Shown here: positions 45,145-58,135 of the stretch, piece by piece | Numbering within the stretch: the first letter of the stretch is position 1 | Layout of the letters: each line of letters begins with the position of its first letter | Source of the DNA: Nothopassalora personata | Taxonomy: Eukaryota; Ascomycota; Dothideomycetes; Mycosphaerellales; Mycosphaerellaceae | Length of the DNA: 64,000 bases | Assembly (NCBI GenBank): GCA_033816765.1 | Contig: CM066288.1 | Location: 1,860,001-1,924,000 of the forward strand | Direction of reading: 5' to 3' | Program-made: the position numbers and the translations under genes | Notes under the pieces: generated by a model | What the model saw: only the letters and a program-made list of their open reading frames with translations | Told to the model about the DNA's origin: nothing | The model's database searches: none

Positions 45145-48100
45145 CAGGGGTATTTGCCGGTCCCGGGACCGGGAAATTAGGTTACGTAACGAGTAGCGTA
45201 GTAGCTAGATAAAATAAGAGGAGTAGCGGACCCTAAACCCCTATGCCCTCTACTCGAGAGGTATAAATTGAATTGTTGCCTTAATACTACGCTTATAATA
45301 CTTAGCTACGTAGTATATATCTTTAATAGCTATACTAGGTCCTACTAGCTTACCTAAATGTCCAATTAAACCTAAATGAAATTAGGGCAAGTTAGACCTA
45401 AGGGACCCCCCCCTCTAAACCTAAGGTTAATACAACCTATTAGTCGTTAATATATCCTCCCCTATTACGAACCTGTCCTTAGGTTCTAAAGTAGTAAGCC
45501 CGGGTAACATAGGTAGTGTAGTTAGTCGCTATAAGCTAAGGTGGTCTTATAGCAGCATAGTAGCTCACCCTATCATTTAGCTTAATATATAAGATGTTAG
45601 GTAATCCTAGGGCCTACTAGCGACAGTTTATGAAGGTCGAAAGGATTTCTTTAATAGAGACCGTAATAGTGACGTTGATAATCCGCGACTCGCGCCCGTC
45701 GCACTACGTTATCGTATGCTACGAAACTAGCGAGGGAATAGACACCTATGTTAGCATCAATCGAGCGGGCTAGATAGTCGAATAACGTAAACGCCATTTA
45801 TGAGATAAGTAAGCGTTAGTACTAGTAACCTAATAAATCTAAAGACGAGTCTACCGCGTAACTAGAAAGTAAGTTAAGGGAAGATAAATAACCATAAGAA
45901 ACAAGTAAGATCTAAGGACTAGAAGCACCTATACCTGAAGAATTAGAACTAGAATTAGAACTAGAATTAGAACTAGAATCCTATAGGCTATAGCTGTAGC
46001 CGGAAATCAAATAGAAACTAGGAGCCTATAAACCCGTACTAACTACTCAGTTCCACTTATTCTTACACAACTCCTTTATCTAGACCTACTCGTTATCGTA
46101 GCTAACACTAGTCTTACTAGACGCGTCCCTAAGTAGCTAGCTAGTGAAGTTCCTATAGTAGTTACGGAAGAAGCTCTTATTACGCCCTTCGCTTATAAAG
46201 TACATCTACTCGAGAGTAGTGACTAAGCTAAGCTACTTGTTCATTAATTTAATAGCTCAGACGCGCTAATTATACATCTTCTTATAGAAGAGCTCCGAGT
46301 CTAGGCGGACCGTAGCATTAAGCTACCTTCTAGCATTAAGGATAACTTCGTTATCGTTCTAAGACTTCAAACCCGCTAAACCCGCTAGGGCATCGGATAG
46401 AGGGCTAATGCTACTAAGGTGTACGGCCGTAGGAAAAGGATGGCCGGGTACTAGGCGTCGATACTTAAATCCTACAGCGCTCTTACTTAGCGTCTTAAAG
46501 TCACGATAGAGGTCCATCACCTAGTGTATGCTCTAGCTTCTCTAGAGTTCAAGATAGTTATCGTCGCGGATCTCGATAAAGTAAGGGTTAATCTAACGTA
46601 GTGTCCTCTTATATGCGGCCTACCTTATTAGAACGCCTATAGTAGTTACCCGCATTTGCCTAGCGCTTAGGTCCTCTCTAAACTAGCTAATGCTGTTCTT
46701 GCTTAGGTAATTCTAGACCCTAACCGAGAAGAAACGCTTAAATCGGCCGTCTTCTATGTAGTCGTTAATCTAGCACCACTGGATAAACTCTCTAGCATTC
46801 CCTTACTTATGAAAACCGTGTAAAAACTCCGGCCTACTAGTGCCCTCTAAGTTAAGAGAGTATAGCATGTTAAGCCGGTTACTAGTCTAGTAGTTTTTAA
46901 TTTCGAGGTTTAAGTCGACCCTAGTATACTATACTATAGTGTTCGCGTCACCCCCATAATAAGCCCTATTAAAGCTAAAAATCGTAGGCCTAGGGAAGGA
47001 GATAAACCGAGTATAGTACTAAGGGTGTAGCGCTACTTATAAGAGCTACAGCCCGGGGTCTTATCGTATAATCTGTTAGCTTAGAGAATACTACATGTTC
47101 TAGTAGACGCCGCCGTTACTAACCTTATTCAATTCTCGTAGGTACTATCGGTACACGTCGAATTCTCGACTCATTATTTCTCTAACTATTTTAACCCGCG
47201 GTACCAGTTTAGCGTTATTATACTATTATAGCATATTGCTATTAATATAGGTACCGGTACTATTAAGATCGGCTTAGTTAGCTTTATTAATGCCGAATTT
47301 GTTAAGGATCTAGTTATAGTTAGTATACGTAACGATGCTACTCGTAGTGCCGACCTTACCTCGAACACGGAGGCAGCTAAGCGGGTTAATAGTCTTCTAA
47401 CCACGCTTATTAGGGCGAAACCACGACCCATTCTTTACCTTAATAGCTAAAAAACTCTTACCTTTAAAGAGCTAGTCTTAGACCTTAAGCGCGCGCTTAC
47501 ATAGGGTATTAGCGGTAATACCGGGATTCGTAACGAAGTAGAGGGCCTTATAGTAGAAATCTCGAACATACTAATCGTACATTATAGCGCTAACCTTACC
47601 ATCCCTCTTAAGAACGTCCGAGATAGCATATTCGAGCATCTTAAGGCCCGCTGTCCGGTACTTAGGTAGCTAGTTAATGTTATCTACATTAATCGAGTTT
47701 CTAAACTTAATGCTACAGTACCGCTTATTGTAGGTATAGTTAGCGCGCTTAATCCGGAGGGCCTCGTCTTCTTATAGGATCTAATCCTTAAAGACTAATA
47801 CATCCCTAATTATAGCCGAAGGTAATATAGTAAGTATCGGATTGCTATTCTTAGTTAGGGCCAGAGTGGATCGTAGGGTGCTAACCGGTATACCTAGCGG
47901 ACTGCCTTCGCGTATAGAAGCGCCGTCTAGCGTTCGGTTAGGCGAGGATTAAGTAGGCGCAGTTATGCCCTCACCTATACTCTCGCCTATACGGAGCTAC
48001 TTAAGTCGACTCGACTTACGACCTCCTCTCAATAGGACTATAGGCTAGGTAGAGGCTAGTAGAGTTAGCGTAGTACTCTTTATACGTCCTTTGCCTTTAC

Positions 48101-49446
48101 TACCCGGTAGTAGCTAACGTGGCTAAGGCTATTACTAGCTAGATGGTCTAGGTTGATCTATACTGTCCTCTAGGGACGCGGACTTCTTAGTAATAGTACC
48201 CTCTATAAAGTATAGAAGGCTATCCTTATAGACGGCTAGGCGGTGTCTTCTAATAATCTCCCTACTCTTAGCCGACTGCGGATTAATGCTACGTGCTTTA
48301 GCCTCCCTATCGTACCGGGTAAGATTACTAGGCTCTAGAATTTGCTTACGATCTATGCCCTTACGGCCGATCCTTATACGCTAGATTAGTACCCTCTAAA
48401 TTCTACTAATAGCCCTACTGTAATCTAGGTACTTGTTAATAAAGGCCGTGAACTGGCGGCGCCCGCTATTAGTACTACAAAGCTCGGAGATAACGCGTCG
48501 ATTAAGAATCTTATTGTCTATCTACTATAGCTAGTAGCGGGTAAGCGTAGCTCGAAGAGTCTTCTCTCGGTTACGAATCTCTAAACCGGTCTTACGAATC
48601 TTACCGATAATAGGAAACAAGACATTAAGCTTCTTATTACTAAGGAATTTATCCTAGTAGCTCTTGCCTATACCGCTCTTAACTTCCTCAAAAAACAGGT
48701 TAACCTAGACGGAGTAGTCTTCGAACACCTTCTCGAAGCCCTTATAGAAGTCCTTTAACACCTTAACCCGCTTCTAAGGACTAAGCTCTCGGAACATAAC
48801 ATTAGCGGCGGACTTCGGCGTGTTCGTGTTAGTAAGGACATGCTTAACGTTATCCGGTAGGCGAAGGAACTCGAACAAGGTCTAAGGTAGGCGGGTAAGC
48901 CTAGTAATAGTACTAGTAAGCGCTATGCTCGAGCTAGCCGGGCGTAACGATAGACTAGCTAAAGCTATAATAACTAGGATTCGCTAGCAGTAAGATCGAA
49001 AGAGCTAGCTATCTCGTAGTGCCACTCTAGAGTGTTAGTAAGCTTTAAAAGCTTAGTATCGGGGCAGGGGCTTTAAAGAAGGTTAAGGTCGTAAAGAGAG
49101 AGAGGCTAAAGAACCGTCTAATGTGTATAGTAGTAGTAGATAGATGTGTTAGTAGCTCTAGTAATAGTGTTAGTGTTTAAAGAAAAGGAGAGGAAGTAGT
49201 AGGTAGAGAGCTACGCTTAAGTATACCTCTTAGCGTATGTCCCTATAACCGTTATAAGGCAGTAGCGCCGAGACCGGTCTTATAAGTAGTAAGAGTAGTA
49301 CTATTAAGGTCACACTAAAGGTCCGATAACCCTACATGTGACCGAAAACTAGTGCTAGTAACTACCTAGGTGAGCATTCGGTAGGGGCATGCTACGCTGT
49401 CACGTAATCCAATTTACCGGTCCCGGGACCGTGAAATGTAACTCTA
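45145..49446 (-). mobile_element. TIR-bounded element of about 4.3 kb with long unassigned coding region, RIP-mutated
   Basis: Both ends carry the same inverted sequence around the palindrome CGGTCCCGGGACCG (about 45,158-45,171 and 49,418-49,431). Similarity continues for about 35-40 bp inward (GGAAATTAGGTTACGTAAC versus GGTAAATTGGATTACGTGAC). The outer edge is uncertain; CAGGGG at 45,145 may start the TIR. Between about 49,000 and 46,000 the minus strand reads as a protein of roughly 900 residues or more when TAG/TAA are taken as Trp/Gln. I do not recognise it as a hAT, Tc1/mariner, MULE or Crypton recombinase. Three AGAATTAGAACT units lie at about 45,943-45,980. A target-site duplication could not be fixed. 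Confidence 0.6.
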
Positions 49447-52400
49447 CTAGCTAAGGTCTAACTAAGGTAAGAACACCCTATAAAGTGAAGTCTAGATAAC
49501 CGAATCGGCTTAATAAACTGAAGGGCATGTGTAACACATGCCTAAGGGAAGTAAACTCCGTACGCTATTACTAACTAATTAGTTCTTAGCCTCGATCCTA
49601 CTAAACTGTGAAATTTCGGCTGCAGAAAGATTATAAGGCCTAACCTATAGCTTCTTAGATTCCGGTTTAGGATACGATCCCCTTTCGTTAACTCCCACAG
49701 GTAGCACGTCTTCGTCGGCGATAGGCTCGATCTCGTTCGAATTACTGCTGTCTTTGCTATTAGCGACTTCTCTCTCCCCTATTACGAGATCGGTCCTATT
49801 ATCTAAGTTTAGTACTCCTATATTATCCGGGCGAAGCTCTAGAACTAGCTTAAGGTTTTCTCGTGCCTAAACACCCTTCATTAGCGTGCTATTAAGTTCC
49901 TTAAGAATATAGGTACTAAACTCCCTAGAGACACTAGATACCCGATATAGACCTTACTATCGGTAACTGATCTTACGTGAGAAGTTATCCTTATATAGCT
50001 TATCAAATCTTATAATAAGGTCGCCCTTCTAGAAACTAATAGAGTTAACATTCCGGTGAGAATTAAAGTAGTCCTTACTAAGTTCTCTTAGTCGCTTCCT
50101 TCGAGCATATAGCTCTTCTAAACTAAGGTCTCGAGCCTAGAGTTAACGCGCACGTATGGTAAGCAGGTCCTTAGTCGTTCTTACCGATCCCCATTAGTAA
50201 TTTGCCTACGTCGGGTGCTTAACCTCAATTAGTAGAATCGTACGATAGCTATATAGGACCTAAGCTAGCGTTATTCTAGTAGTACGACAGGTCGTGGTCC
50301 TATTAGCCTATAACACAGCGGGTATCTATTGCTCCCATCCGCGGTATATGTTCCTTATAAGCTTTACTAACGCTATAAGAATCGGACAGTACCTAACCTC
50401 GACTAGAGCATTAGACTACGGATAGTACGGTAATATTCGGATCCTTCGAACACTAAGCCCTACGAGTAACCGCTTAACCTTAGCCGCATGAACCGTAGCG
50501 TTATTAAGTACAATTTTAGCATAGTAGCCGTGCCTATAGAAGACATCTTCGTATAGAAACTTAGTAACCGTCTTAGAGCTAGGAGGTGCCCTTGTTACTC
50601 TAGCCTCGATCTAGTTACTAAGTGCTTCGCGCGTAACTAGGAGGTATCTATTTTTATGCACCTAGACGGGGTCCGAGTACCACTTCTCACTAATAACCTA
50701 AGGGCTCGATAAGTGAAGCTTACTAGTACGCTAGTTGCCTTCGCGAAACCTATAAGGAGTATAACTTCGAACCTACGTAGAGACATCGGCGAAGCACCCG
50801 TCCTAGTAATACCGATCGGAAATAAGGTTATACACGACCTTAGCGCTACGGTAACCGTGTCTCTTATAGCACTCTATAACGATTTCCTTCTAAGCTTTAT
50901 TATCGTTAATTATAAGTTGTAACGGTGCTCCTCGGCGCTTCTAGAAGAATAGTAATTGGTCCCGGATAAAGAAGTTAACGCTCTTCTTTACTAGCCGCCG
51001 GTACTTAGTACGGGTAACACTATTAGGCCGGGTCCTAGTTTCTATAACCTAAGTAAGCTATTAAGAGCCCTTAGAATATTAGTCCCCGAGATGTCGTGTT
51101 TTCTAGATTTCAACTAGATAGGTGTCGACCGGCTCCGGGTACCCGAACAGTTTATTATTAATTATCCGGTCGACTTCGTCTTCGTTAGCTTCCCTAGGTT
51201 CCTAAGGTGTAGAGGGCCTACGAGACAGGGCATCTAGGCTAGTGTGTCTAGTCCCCGTAACGTGCTTTACCTCGAACGTAAATAACCTAATCTATGCGAC
51301 CTACCGGGCTATTGCCGAGTTCGGCAGGTCCGAAGCCGGCCGGTTAAGCTACTATCCAAGTGTCTTAGCATTAACCTTAAGGACAAAATTAACGCTAGTA
51401 ATATATCTCTAGATCTTCTTAAGCCCCTTAAGGACCCTAAGGCATTCCCGCTTACTAGTATTATATCTAGATTCTAACGCGTTCTAGATTCCGCTCTTAT
51501 ACCGCACTAGGTAACGCCGTCGGGTACTGTCTATTAATTCTTAAGAAACGATACATCCCTATCTAGTGCCGCTAGCATTAACTAAGACAAAGATGGACCT
51601 AGCACTAGGTAAGTAGTAGAGGGTAACTAAGGCTAGAGCCTACATAAGATATCTAGTAACCTCTTCTTTTAAGAACTGCTCATTTTCTATCTAGGTGAAC
51701 TCGGCGTCCTTCTTTAGCAGCTTATACATTAGTCGAGCGATAATAACGAACTAGGGAATCTATATCCGGAAGTACACATATAGCCCTATATAGGTACGGA
51801 CCTCCTTAATATAGGTAGGCGTAGGCTAATCTAGGATCTTAGCTACGACCTTTAGGTTAGGATAGCGACTATCCGGGCTAGTAACGTACCTAATAATCTT
51901 AAGCTTTTCGTATAACTATTGGGATTTACCTCTAGTAACTACCGCACTAGCTCTCTCTAGGTTAGTAAGAACTAGATCTAGGGAGACGATGTGCTTAACG
52001 ACCTATCTCCTTAGCCTAGGCTCTACTTCGGCATTCCTATAGTCCTTAGTTAGTCCCTTAATACCGATGTTATTAAGAAACGGCTTCGCTCGATACGAGA
52101 TATAATTAAGTAGAATCTTTATTACCGTACGCACGAACTGAGTAACTGAATTAGTAGCTCCTTAAGGTAGAGTCGTGTTGCGTACTAGGCTAAGAGGGGT
52201 TATGAAGGCTGTTAAGTCCCGGTAGGACTTATCTAAAGTGATCTAATTATAACCTAAAAACAGGTCTATAAGTAAAGCGACTCGGCACCCGGCAAAATCC
52301 TCTAAGAAGCTATCCGTGTCCGGTAGAATGTTAGCATCGCGCATAGTAACCTCATTTAGGAGCATAGCTAAGTTAATTAACCGATATAGCACATCGCTTC

Positions 52401-55400
52401 TAGAGGCATTAACCTTCTTTACGACTAGGAACTAGCTATTAGAGTATGCCCCTTATAAGTATTCTAGGATGTTATTCTTAATCCGGGCTCTAATTATGCG
52501 CTTAACAATTGCCCTAAGACTTAGGTGCAACCGGATAGGGCGTGCCTACTATAGCCTATAAGGGACCGTGTTAATCTTCTAAGGTGGCACGACGTCGTGC
52601 CTAATTTGCCTTATATAACTAAAATCCTAAGTATAGACTGCCTCCCGGTTATAGAGCATCTTATCGAATAAGGCCCTTTCTATTAGTAATAGCTTAATAC
52701 TAACCTTAATTAAGATAAGTCGTTCTAGCGTAATCCGGCTACCTCGCTTAATACTTAAGAATTTCTTAGTTAAGTACTTCCTATCGAACGGTCCTTGTCC
52801 TTTAGGCATCTTAGATTCTAGGTATAGTGCCCTACGCTTCTATTCTATATCTCCCTTAACTCGTGATTCTAGGCGTTCGTAAACGCTCGCGTCTACTAGC
52901 TTCTTCTTATCCGCCTTACGCTTATACATCGTAAAGACCTGCGGCATCCTAATATTAGCTATATGTTAGCCTACTTATTACTTTCGTACCTAAGCATTTA
53001 ATGTAGACTACCTTAGGATCTCGGTAGGCTAATCCCCTTAAACTAAATAAACGTTAGTAATAGAATCTCCCTCGAACGCGCCTATTCCAATTTCTACAAC
53101 TCGTTCCTTTGTTCTAATAGTCCTAAGCAATCCTAATAAGTGAGCTAAATGGTTGCTAGGCGTTAGAGCCTTGCTAGGTTCCTATAGATACGTCGTGTCG
53201 TAGTAGTATCCGTTTTCCTTACTATAGCTATTTGCCGGTCCCGGGACTGGTAAATTAAAGTCCGAGGTTTCTCCGAGATAGTGCGAGAACCTTACCGATT
53301 TTATTAAATCCGGCTTTAGTAAGTCGGTAGGTTGAGCGCCGTAACTTAACCTACCCTTTCATTTCCCGACGCTTTTAACAGTTCTTAAAGGGTCTTACAC
53401 CTATCCGAGCTAACTAGGGTAGTAAACATAATACTTTCACCTTTACGGCTAGTAATAGTCCCCTCCGTCGTCCTATAGAGAGCGCCTTCACGCGGCGGAC
53501 GACGTAAGTATCTTCGTTACGACGAAGAGAAACTAAGACTCTCTCTATCGAAAAATACAAGCCTACTCGACTCGAAACAAGAAAAGACAGGTCGGACGAA
53601 CCGAACGAACGAGATACGCTCAAAATCTACAAACAAGAACTCCGGAACTGCGAGAAGGGAAAGCGACGTACATAGCGTACACGTCGCTCGAACAACGAAG
53701 GCGCTGTCTACCTGTCGTCCCGGCAAACCACGTAAACTGCCGGCTGGAACCAAGAGAGGCGTTTAGGGGCGCAAACCACGTATACTGCACGGCTGGAACC
53801 AAGAGAGGCCGAGGGGGGACGACAGCGAGGCCACTGCGACCGAGGAGCTACACTCGAGACCGGAGAACGCGACTGGATTGAAACAGAGGCAACGGGTGTT
53901 TCTTGGGATTTTGCTCGGTGCGTACGGGTACGGCCGGCTTGGCTTTTTAAAACAAGAACGAGACACGGGCGCAAAACTTGTCTCGCCCGGGGCAAGGCGA
54001 CAAACCGCAATTCTCGACAAGACACGACTACCGGGTACGCGCGTACTACGCCGCAATATATTCGATTTACGGTTCGAATAGCGAGCGTTGCTCGCATCTT
54101 TTAAGGAGTTTTTACGTCCGGGGTACGACGGGGCTTTTCTCCTTCTCTCAAATTTTGGTCTCGTTCTCGAGACCCGTGTTGCATAGTCTTTGACTCAAAT
54201 AGCACGTTAATGGAATAATCAATCAATAGTCCCCTCCTATAAACTATTATCGCAGTTACGGGCAGTAAGCCGCACCTTACGGGCCTACGGACGTCCTAGG
54301 ATTGTTAGTGAGTTTAGATCCGAGGAGATAAACATGTCTACTTAGTAGTGAACCCTAAATACCTAAACATCTAAATTGCCTACAACACCTTTAAACTGGG
54401 CCCGCCCTCTAGCACCTCGAAAGGTAAGCTAAGTACTCGACATTACTAGTAACCTAAACCTATAAGCGTTCCTCTAGCCGATAATATTCACCTCGGAACC
54501 CTTATTAATTAGGCACCTAATCTAGTTCTTATTTATCCTAAACTCCGCTACTACCTAAGGACTAGGGACTATAGTAAAGTTATTAAGGACACTAGAGAGC
54601 CCGATTTTCTTAACGTCCTTATATAGCTTAGTAGTAGGGACCGTACCCTTAGAGCAAAGCATAGTTAAATACACTCCGATATACTAGGCCTAACTATCTT
54701 CGCGGAAGACCTCCTTATTATACTTAGATTCATCTTTATAGGTAACTACTTGTCTAGTGCGAACCTTAGGGTCCTTTCCTATAAGACGTCGTACTATAGC
54801 GAGCTTCTCCTAAAGAGCGGGGGTGTTAGCAACGCGACTAAAGAGGGCAGCCTCGAACTAGCGACTATATCGAAACTAATCTTAGGCGTTTATATTAGGA
54901 AACGTTATCTAGAGGATCTAATTAATTCAGTAGATAATACCCTCTTCCTTTATAACCGGACTATTACTAGCTAAACTATATTATCGGACGTAGTTGTTAA
55001 TCCTTATAGTCTTAGCATTCTATATACGCTTCCTTTATGCGAAGGGGGCGTTCACGGGACTAATAGGCATATCCTTAGGCAGTCCTTTATTAGTATCGTT
55101 CCCTAGTCTATTTACTTAGGCATTATTTCCCCTTCCTAGGGTTACCCCGGATTTAGCTAATAATTGAGTTTCACTCATTTAAGTACTAACTTCGTTAATT
55201 ATTTCAACCTCCTACTAGTTAATCTTAGCTTACCGGATCTCCTGTTCTAATTGTAGGCGAACTTTCTTAGTAGCCTTAGCTCGGGCTCGTAGATCCTAGG
55301 CTAAGGACCGGGTCCTCGGGTGCGGATTCTTTAGAATACCTACGGGTGCCTTCCCTTTCACTTTGTTAGACTGTATAGGATAGGTAGATACCTCGTTAAG

Positions 55401-57060
55401 CTCGCCTAAGTCGATCGCCTACTTCGCTTCACTTTCTCCGAATAAGACCTAATATATCCTAGTAGCCTTCTCCGTTTAGCTAGACCGTGCGTCCTAAGGG
55501 CTATACTCTATTAAATGCCTAAAGTTAGGAGGGGGCTTAGAATAATTAGGAGGCGTGACCTTAGTTACCCTAGTATAGTCCCTACCTATCTATTGCTTAC
55601 GTAGTGCGGGAATCTTATACTAGTTATTAAACTCGATCGGTCTATAATGTTCTTTGAGTAGAGGGAGCATATAGAGCAGTTTCCGTTTACTATAGTCCCT
55701 CCGAAAGTTAAACTTAGTAGGACGTAGATCGCCTTCTTTCCCTAGATACTACTAGTTGTTCGGGGCGAGGTATACGTAGCCCCGGGATATTAAGGACCTT
55801 ATCGCCCTACAATTGCTAGCCTAATGCTTCGAGCTACTATAGTTATAGTAACAACTATCTATCGCTTTAGACTGTTCGCGATTCTACGATAGGGGACGCT
55901 ATATTACGTAAACCTACAATTTAGTGTCTAGGTTAGGCCTCTCCGGTTACATAGAGTATTAGTTCTCGCTCGGGTAGAAGGCACCCGCGTCCGCGACGCG
56001 ACCGCGCTAGTACGTACGTATGCTTATTTTAGCTACCTTCTAGATTAGGTTATTATTAACAACAGTCCTAGAGGTAGCCTTCTTAAACGTGTTAATCTTA
56101 GGCTTAAGGCGCGGCATTTACTTCACGACTAAGCGGTGTAGCTAAGGTAAAGTAAGAGGGAAATCTATATACATAGCTTTCTATCCCTCCTTACTATCTA
56201 CGATACTAGTAGCTTTATCGAGAATCCTCTAAAAGTCCCTAAACTTCTTAGGTTACTTTAGGTAAAGCCCGTAAGCCTTGTAGACCGCTTTCGCGACTGC
56301 CTCTAGCAATCCCTAAAGGAGGAGGCGACTCCGGGAGCTGTTATCTAAATCCTTAGGTTCAATTAGGTCACTTAAGGATATAAATAGGCGGATAAATTCC
56401 TTCACATCTTATTCTTTAGGCCTCTTGCCTTACTACGCCCTAATAATCTCCTTAAGATATTCCCGACTTCCTAACATCGAGTAGGCGTTAAACCTTAAGA
56501 ACTCTAATAAGAACGCCCTCCTAAAACGTGCCTTGTTAGTAAGCTACCTAGGTAGCCTTATAACTACGCGCCGGATAGTAGTTTCGCAATTGCGCTTAAA
56601 CCTACCCTAGAAATCATCCTTCTTAATAGATGCCCGAGGCGGGTACTAGTCTATTAGGTCGCTAAACCGCTCCTAGAACTTAGTAGCATTAGTACTATTA
56701 AAGAACGGATTCTCAGTACCTCCTAGAGGTGGAAAGCGAGGGCTAGCGTTTTCTATTACTACTGCTAATCGTCTAAAGAGGGCAGTTATAGCATCCATTC
56801 CAATTGTACTGTTCGTTCCTACACCTATACCTAATTTAGCGGCGCTAGTTCCGCTTCTCCCTTCTTTACTAGATTTAGGTGTTTCCCCTTCCTCCGATTC
56901 CTCTATCCCCTTATAAGGGATAGAATCCCTATAGACCCCTTCCATTTTCGTGGGGTTTATAGGCTGTTCGTAGCCTCTACCTATGTCGGTAAAGGTGCTA
57001 AGTTTTTCTAGTGATGTAGCCGTATCTATTGTTACGTAGTGCTTACTTTATATTATTATC
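49447..57060 (-). mobile_element. RIP-mutated full Ty3/Gypsy retrotransposon
   Basis: Reading the minus strand through RIP stops gives Gag from an ATG at 56,945 (open to 56,673) and a damaged CCHC knuckle near 55,850. Reverse transcriptase follows around 52,600-51,900 (DANILPDTDSFLEDFAGCRV, then ATNSVTQFVRT). RNase H (FVLVNASG) and its end (EVKHVTGTRHTSLDALSRRP) lie near 51,250, and an integrase core runs around 50,900-50,200 (YYAKIVLNNATVH). The order Gag-RT-RH-IN identifies Ty3/Gypsy. SINE-like copy 2 interrupts it at 53,467-54,224. LTRs were not established, although TGTAACA near 49,531 is a possible terminus. Confidence 0.8.
53467..54224 (+). mobile_element. SINE-like retroelement, copy 2
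   Basis: This 758-bp copy is inserted in the Gypsy element, with a perfect 13-bp duplication AATAGTCCCCTCC at 53454-53466 and 54225-54237. It starts GTCGTCCTATAG and ends GGAATAATCAATC. It differs from the other copies by a single C-to-A change near 53,548 and has six Gs (as copy 1) where copies 3 and 4 have seven. It shows no RIP damage although the surrounding DNA is RIP-mutated. Confidence 0.9.
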
Positions 57061-57277
57061 TCGTTCTAGGGCTAGTCTTAAAAGAGAGATAAGTCAAGTC
57101 ACGTGGCGGTATTATTCTTTAGAGAGGCTAAAGTAAGCTAAGCGAAGATGAATGATAGGAATAAGAGTTGTATTCCAATTAGTGAGATAGTAACATAAGT
57201 TAAACGCATCGGAACCATAAGGGTTTCTTAGCGTTCCTAAATACAAAAGGAAATTATTATTAATCTACTCCGATCTG

Positions 57278-57385
57278 TTGATCTGTTTTACAGATTATAT
57301 AGAGCAATAGATCAATTACTGTCGTGCTCTATTCTAATCTATTAATCTACTTTATAGATTATATAGAGCAATAGATTACTCTACA
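57278..57385 (+). repeat. Direct duplication of about 80-bp period
   Basis: The segment AGATTATATAGAGCAATAGA occurs at about 57,294 and again at about 57,356, and the bases around it are similar. It sits between the two Gypsy elements. Confidence 0.7.
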
Positions 57386-57539
57386 GTAGCTGTGCCTTTC
57401 TAGCTGTAGTAGCGCCCACTCAACTGTAGAGGCTCTAATTAGTCGCTAAGCATTAGCTTAATCTAACCCGTAATACTATCCCCCTCTTAGTTTAGCTCGC
57501 CTCGAGCTTAGGTTATAGTCCTACCGCCTTGTCCCTTCG

Positions 57540-58135
57540 TTTAGTGTTCTTGTTTATGTCTTCCTTAACATACTAAAGGCTCCTTCTTCCTCGAGTACTT
57601 CTCGTCGTCTTAAGTTAGCCGAAACTATCGACAACTTCGGAGAGATAATGGTGCGGTTCTATTCTAACTGTCGGGCGCATTCGCGGGTATGCAAGGTGTA
57701 CGTGTTATCGGGGCGGTGCAATAAGTGTGTTCGTCGAAACATCCGTTATAATATAAAGGTGTCGCGTTCCGAGTTCGATCGCCTTATTAGTAAAAAGAAG
57801 AAACTGTAGCGGTAGATAAAGGAAGCCCGCGAGGCTTAAGAGCGTGCCCGCGAGGCCCTAAATACTACGTATACGAAGGAAGAACGGTTGCGTAGGTAGA
57901 TAGAGCTCGTAGATTAGAGAGATAACGAGGCCATTACCGTAAAGTCGGCGGACCTGTTAGAGCTAGAGTAGGAGGAGTTAGCGGACTTCTACCTAGCTCC
58001 TAACACTTAGAATCTCCTTATTGACCAAGGTTATAATGTCTCCTCCGATTTCTAGTTGTATAGTCCTCCTTCTCTTCGAGGTTCTTCCGGCGCTAGAAAT
58101 ATTTCATTAGAAGTAGCCGGCAGTTCTTAAGGTTT
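57540..58135 (+). pseudogene. RIP-mutated Cys-rich accessory ORF, antisense to the chromodomain Gypsy element
   Basis: The plus strand reads as a protein with spaced Cys (NCRAHSRVCKVYVLSGRCNK, then CVRRNIRYN) and a charged coiled-coil tail, broken only by TAG stops of the RIP type. Similar Cys-pair ORFs are often found beside fungal Gypsy elements. Its 3' end converges with the chromodomain end of the minus-strand element. Confidence 0.55.

Noticed and set aside
45145..49446. hAT transposon from the CAGGGG end
   Set aside because: The right end matches poorly, an 8-bp duplication is not exact, and the decoded protein lacks the hAT C-terminal pattern.
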